A stretch of DNA of 64,000 nucleotides from NCBI GenBank assembly GCA_905221605.1, contig CAJNDS010002842.1, forward strand, positions 96,001 through 160,000, in the 5' to 3' direction. The DNA is from Symbiodinium natans. Taxonomy: Eukaryota > Sar > Dinophyceae > Suessiales > Symbiodiniaceae. Under the pieces are notes generated by a model that was not told where the DNA came from, made no database searches, and saw only the letters and a program-made list of their open reading frames with translations. The stretch's first letter is position 1, and every line of letters starts with the position of its first letter. Below are positions 52,501 to 58,500 of the stretch, in pieces. The translations under genes and the position numbers were made by a program.

Positions 52501-55500
52501 GCGAAGGTCATCATCTTCGCCAACTGGCGCGGCTTCTCCGGCGGTACTCGCGACATGCCTGCATATCAATGTGTCGCCCCACTGGCCACGAATCCGCTGC
52601 CTAGGCTAGGGTTTGGGGTTTAGGGTTTGGGGTGTAGGGTTTAGGGTTTAGGGTTGATGGTTGAGGGTTTAGGGTTTAGGGCCAAGTCAGCAAGGTTTGG
52701 GGTTTAGGCTGAGGTGTGAGGTTGTTCGATGTTTGTACAAGTTTTGCAAGCTCAGCCCAACATTGACTAGTCCGTCAGTTCTCCAGAAAACCTAGATCCA
52801 GAACCTTCAGCAGCACCTATATCACCTATATCTACACTTCCCCACTCCCCCACAAGCACCCGAGCTGGTAAGCTGGAACCAGGTGACATGTACAACGAGA
52901 TCCTGAAGTTCGGAGCTCCTTGTCCATAATCAGAGCATCAGATGTTCCAGCTTTCGGGGTGTTGCGGTTTCGGCTGAGTGGCTTCTGTTCCTTCTTTGGG
53001 CGGATTTTGCGGCTTTGTTTTAGATTGCGGGTGGAGAGCCATAGAAGTGTTCCCGAATGCCGTTGCTGTCGCCGTGCTGAGGAGAGTGTCTAGGACCCCT
53101 ACTGGGCCATTGGCCTGAGGGTAGTTTCATCACTTCAGTTATGAAGTTGCCGACTGTGCCCCCTTAAACCCAAAGTGCTGTAATATAGTATGATATATAT
53201 ATAATACATATCTAAGTGTGTATATATATATATACGTATGTATCAAACACCATGATCGAACTTAAATTGGAATGTATAATTGAATGTAAAGTATACAAGA
53301 GTGTGAGCCATCTTGAGCCGCAGGCCATGATCGTGGATGCGCTGGTCGAGTGCGCACAGCGAAGCTACCACCAGTCGCTTTTGAAACGAACCCTAAGCCT
53401 AAGCCTTTGTAAACCCGAAACCCGAAACCCTAAACCCTAAACCCTAAACCCCAAACCCCAAACCCCAAACCCCAAACCCTAAACCTGAACCCTAAACCCT
53501 AAACCACAACCCGGTTTTCCGCCGGAACGCCACATCAAGCCTGAGAGGGGAGCTCCTGGAATTGCGATAGAGAGACAGGGTTTAGGGTTCGGGGTTTAGG
53601 GTTGCACACTGTTTGCCATCATCACATACATGGCACTCTGCGGTGATCAAAGCGAAATTGAGAAGCAAGAACATATGTGTCGGACCTCTACATGACAATC
53701 ATCTTCAATGCACTTTGAAAGGTCCTTTGGGTCTTGGTTTGGAGTTTACACATCAGCCCTAAACCCTAAACCCTAAACTCTAAACCTTGGCGATGGAGTG
53801 TTGGGGTTTAGTGTTGGGCTTAAGGTTGCGCGGCTCGGGCCAGCTCGACTTAAGACCTATCTAAACCCTAAACGAAGGCTACCAGAAGTTGACCTTGTTA
53901 GGGTTTAGGCTTTAGGGTTGAGGCTGAACCCTATAATCAGCCCTAAACCCTAAAGCCTAAACCCTAAACCCTAAACGGCCCTAAGGCCTAAACCCTCCGT
54001 CAGGGTCGGATCATGAGGTTTGGGGTTTAGGCTAAGTGGGAATCTCCACCTTGAAGGGGGGGAACCGACCTCATGACCATGTTTTGGAACAGGTAGTTGA
54101 ACAACTGCCAGGGTTTAGGGTTCAGGGTCTAGGGCCTAGGCCCTAGACCCTGGGCTTTGTGGTCTAGTGGTTTTGGCTTTGGGCCTCGGTTTGAGGGTTT
54201 GGAGGGCTTCGGGATTTTGCGGGTTGCTTTTGGGGGATGACAGCTTTGTAGGGGTTAGGGGTTTAGGGGCTGCTGGACCCTAAACCCTCAGCTCTAAACC
54301 CGAAACCCTAAACCCCGAAACCCTAAACTCTAAACCCTAAACCCTAAACCCTAAAGCCTAAACCCTAAACCTTGTTAGGGTTTGGCCACCTGCGAGGTAC
54401 GAGCATCCCATCTTCATCTACATCCCCAAGCATGGCGAGCTCCGGGGTGGTGCTTGGGTGGTACCTCCTGGCCTGATTCAAACCCTGTTCAGCCCGAGTT
54501 TGCGCACCCGAAGGCCTGCAAGACGTATCATTCCTAAACCCTATGCCTCAAGCCCTAAACCCTGCACCCTTCAGCCTTGCAAACCCTAAACCCCAAACCC
54601 TGTGCTGGCGACAAAACGACCTGTGGGATGAGCCCAAATATATGGGACCTTAAATGAACCTAAAATTGGGGGCGCCAACCCTATGCTGCTACACTCCCCC
54701 TCGCCCTAAACCCTCTCAACCCGAACCCTTGTTAGGGTTCATTTGGTCCCCAAAGAACCCCATAAACGGCTTAGTGGGCTGTGGGGGAGAGTCAGGGTGT
54801 AGGGTTTGAGGGCGTAGGGGTTTGGGGTTAGGGTTCAGGGTTTAGGGAACAAGGTGCAGGGTGTAGAGCTTCCGGGTGTAGGGTAAACGGTTCAGCATTG
54901 GTGGGCGGGGGGGGGGGGGGGGGCTTTGCCCGTGTACCTTCGGCCTTCTTTAGCGGACAAGTGTGCTGAAGGCTCTCAGCCTTTTACCCTAACCCCTAAA
55001 CCCTAAACTCTAAACCCTAAACCTAAACCCTAAACGAGGGTTGAGGGTTTCGGGTTTAGCCCAGTGGTACCCTTTACCCTGTTTCGGAACTTCTTCCCTT
55101 CTAAAGTACCCAACCAAGAAAAGGTACCCTTATCACATTTTGGTTACTTGGCTTCCAAGAAGACCCCCAAACCTTCTACCCTAAACCCTAAACCCGAAAG
55201 GCCCTAAGGGCCCTAAAACCCTAAAGCCCCTAAGTCCCTAAACCTACGAGACCTGCGGACACGCAGACTTTTGCCGCCTGGTGATGGCCAAACGGCCTCG
55301 ACTTCTGGTTGGGCCGGGTCCCAACATCTGACATCTAAGCCCCGCAAGCTCTAAACCCTAAACCCTACAGTAAACCCTAAGCCCTAAAACCCTAAACCCT
55401 AAACCCTAAACCTTGGACCCTAGCATCGGGCCTTCGTCTCTCTGCTGACATGCCCTTGTGGGCTTGGGGCTTGGGGTTTGGGGTTAGGGGTTTAGGGTTT

Positions 55501-58500
55501 AGGGTTTAGGGTTAGGGGTCTACCGGTCTACCTGTGGCTCTGTTTGGTTTCAAACTTTTGGGATGCTTGGGTTTTTTTCCCGCAGCTTAGGGTTTCGGGT
55601 TTAGGGTTTAGGAAGTTTAGGGTGTTCGGTTCGTAGGTATTTGTAGGTAGAACGCAGCACGCAAACTGAGCACCAGGTGCGGTGCAACTGGTGGCAGCAT
55701 ATGGGCAAAGTAGTCGATTCCTAAGCCCCAAACCCCATGAGCCTCAAGCCCTCAACGAGAAAGCCCTAAAGCCTTCAGCCCCCCTACGCCCTAAACCACC
55801 CGTACTCCCTGAACCCTAAACCTAGGCTAAACCCTAAACCCTAAACCCTACGGTGAACCCGTATTTACCCCTATACAAATTCCAAAACCGAACACCTGTA
55901 GCCCGACATGCCAAGAGTTCGAATCCCCAGCCTTCAATCTTACCCTAAACCCTAACCCTAAACCCTAAACCCTAAACCCTAAACCCTAAACCCTTAACCC
56001 TTAACCCTAAACCCTAAACCCAGCATCCTAAGCCCCAGACCCCAAGAGGGTTTTTGGGGTTGAGGGTCCTAAACCCTGAGTCCTAAGTCCATACCCCTTT
56101 CGTGGGCCAAGCCCAGCCATGTTGACTTAGTAGTGGAGTAGGTAACCTCTAACCTTTTTGGGGTAGGAGAACCCCCCTTATAATCCCAAAGGTGAACCTT
56201 TAATTCCCCCAGGCTACTGGACAACTAGGCCAAACCCAGCCATGTTGGGACGTGGCAGGTCATCGATCCAGCCATCAACCCAGACAAGATGGAGATGTGC
56301 GCCCGCATCAGACGGGGGGGGCGGTTGCAAGGGGGAGGGGAGGGGAGCCTTTGGACTCAAAAGCCTAAACCCTAAACCCTGAACCCGGGTTTGGAGAAGT
56401 CTGAGCCTGCATCCCTACTTGTAAGTCAGAGTTGTCCGGAAAGTAGGCCTCCTCCCCCTCAATCCCCCAATTTTGGGTGAGCGGTTTAGGGTTAGAGCTG
56501 CTACTATTGACAACTGTTGAGGGAGTTACCCTCTGTTCAGGTACGCCGATGTGGACGCCCGCGGCGGCATCCTTGAGCCACCAGGCATTGTGGAGGTGCC
56601 ATGGAAGCAACTCTTTTTAGGGCTTAGGGTTCAGGGTTTACGGTTTAGGTAGTCTAATGTGGGTTTATGACCCTCTGCTCTGCACGCTGAGCCATGCAGC
56701 CATCATCAAGGGCCTTGCCTGTGACTCCCCAGCCCGGCAAGATGATAGGCTAAGACTCCCTACATTTAGGGCATCCCCCTACATATAGTGCATTGCCCCC
56801 CAGAATAGGAAGGTAAGTGGAGCTCTAAGTACAGCTTGCCTGAGCCCTTTTACGGGTTTTGAGCTGTCTTTTTGGATGCTTTGAAAGGGCGCGTTGAGGT
56901 TTTGGGGTAAGCCTGTGTATCCCTAAACCCTCAACCCCAAACCCTGAACCCATGGCCCCGAAGCCCTGAGCTCTAATTCCCAGCAGGACTAGGGGGTTCA
57001 ACCCTGCAAGCCCTACCCAAAACTACAGTAAGCTCCAGAAAGTTGGAACATGGCTGAAGGATGATTAGAGCTGAGATTCCCTTTAGTATGCCTTTTGGGG
57101 TATGGGGATAAGGATGTTCAAACCTTTTGGAGTTTACTAGCAAGCTCCAGAAAGTTGGAACATGGGTTTAGGATGAATCGTATTGGGTTTCCCTATATGT
57201 GACCTGAAGGGGATCAGGATATTGACGTTCCAACTCTCAGGAGTTCACTGTATAGTTTGCTCTACTTGACACGGGGGACCTACTCTTGAGATAAAGCTCC
57301 AAACCCTAAAAAGCCTAAACCCCAAGCCCTGAACTAGACCCCACCTGTTCTTTCGGGGAAGTGCCTGCCTGATACGTTTGGGGTTTGGGGTTTAGGGTTT
57401 AGGGTTTAGGGTTCTCGGGTTGGAGTGCTTAATAGGACGCTGGGCAGCCAAGGTGAAGTACCGTGCGCCCCAGCAGGCGGAGTCGGGAAGCAACTGCTTG
57501 GGGACACCCAAAACGTAAGCCCCAAACCCAAAACCCCCGAAATCCTTCACAGAGCACGGCACCCTTCATAAAGCACCGGAGAAGGGATCCTAGCCCTAAA
57601 CCCTAATGTTAGACCCGCTTTAGTAGGGGCCTCCCCTTTAAAGTCAATTTGGCCAAATTATTCAGGACCCCCTGACTGTTTGCGGGGTCTCCTTTAAAGT
57701 CAAACCGTCCGGGCGCCGTAAGAAAATTCCACGTGGCGCGCCTTTAAAAAAGATAACCGGGCATCGCTGCCCCTGTTAAACCTATCTAAACTCCTCCCTA
57801 TTGAAATCATATAAGCCCCCGGGGCCGTGTAATCAGGCTCCCATCCACGCCTCAACTGTTCAGGGGGGAGGGGGGGGGGGGGCCCAACACACTAAAGAGG
57901 GTCCAACATTAAATCCTGCCTTAGACCCTGGAACTTACCCAAATCAGGTTTGAGAGGGGCGTCCCAGGTTTTGGCTTCGCGTTCTGGGGTTTCGCCTTCA
58001 TGGTCTGGTTGGCCTTGGCTCCCTCCGCCCCTACTTGTACGTTCTTATATATTTATTTTTTTTTTTTTGGGGGGGGGGGTTACGGTTTAGGGTTTAGATC
58101 TTTGACCCCTAAATGTGCATCTCCGTGTTCCCCCGCAACCTCAAATAGTCATATGTGTAAATGGCTATACTGCTTATGTACTACAACGATGTATATTTGT
58201 TACTCTTTCCTGCCGAAGCAGCCCGCGAAACTATGTCTTCGCATTGGAGAACATTGGCTTCTGGAAAGATACAAGACGAAAAATGAATGCCACGAATCTC
58301 TGAAAGATAAAAACACAGATAGACAGTGAATGTTTCATGAATCCGTATAGACAGCAACAGGCTGTGATGTGTGATGTTTGGGGTTGGGGTCGGTTACCGG
58401 GGTGGCAGGTTGGGGACGGGGCTCGCTCTCTCTCACTCTCTCTCTCTCTCTCTCTCGCTCTCGCTCTCGCTCTCTCTCTCTCTCTATATATATATATACA

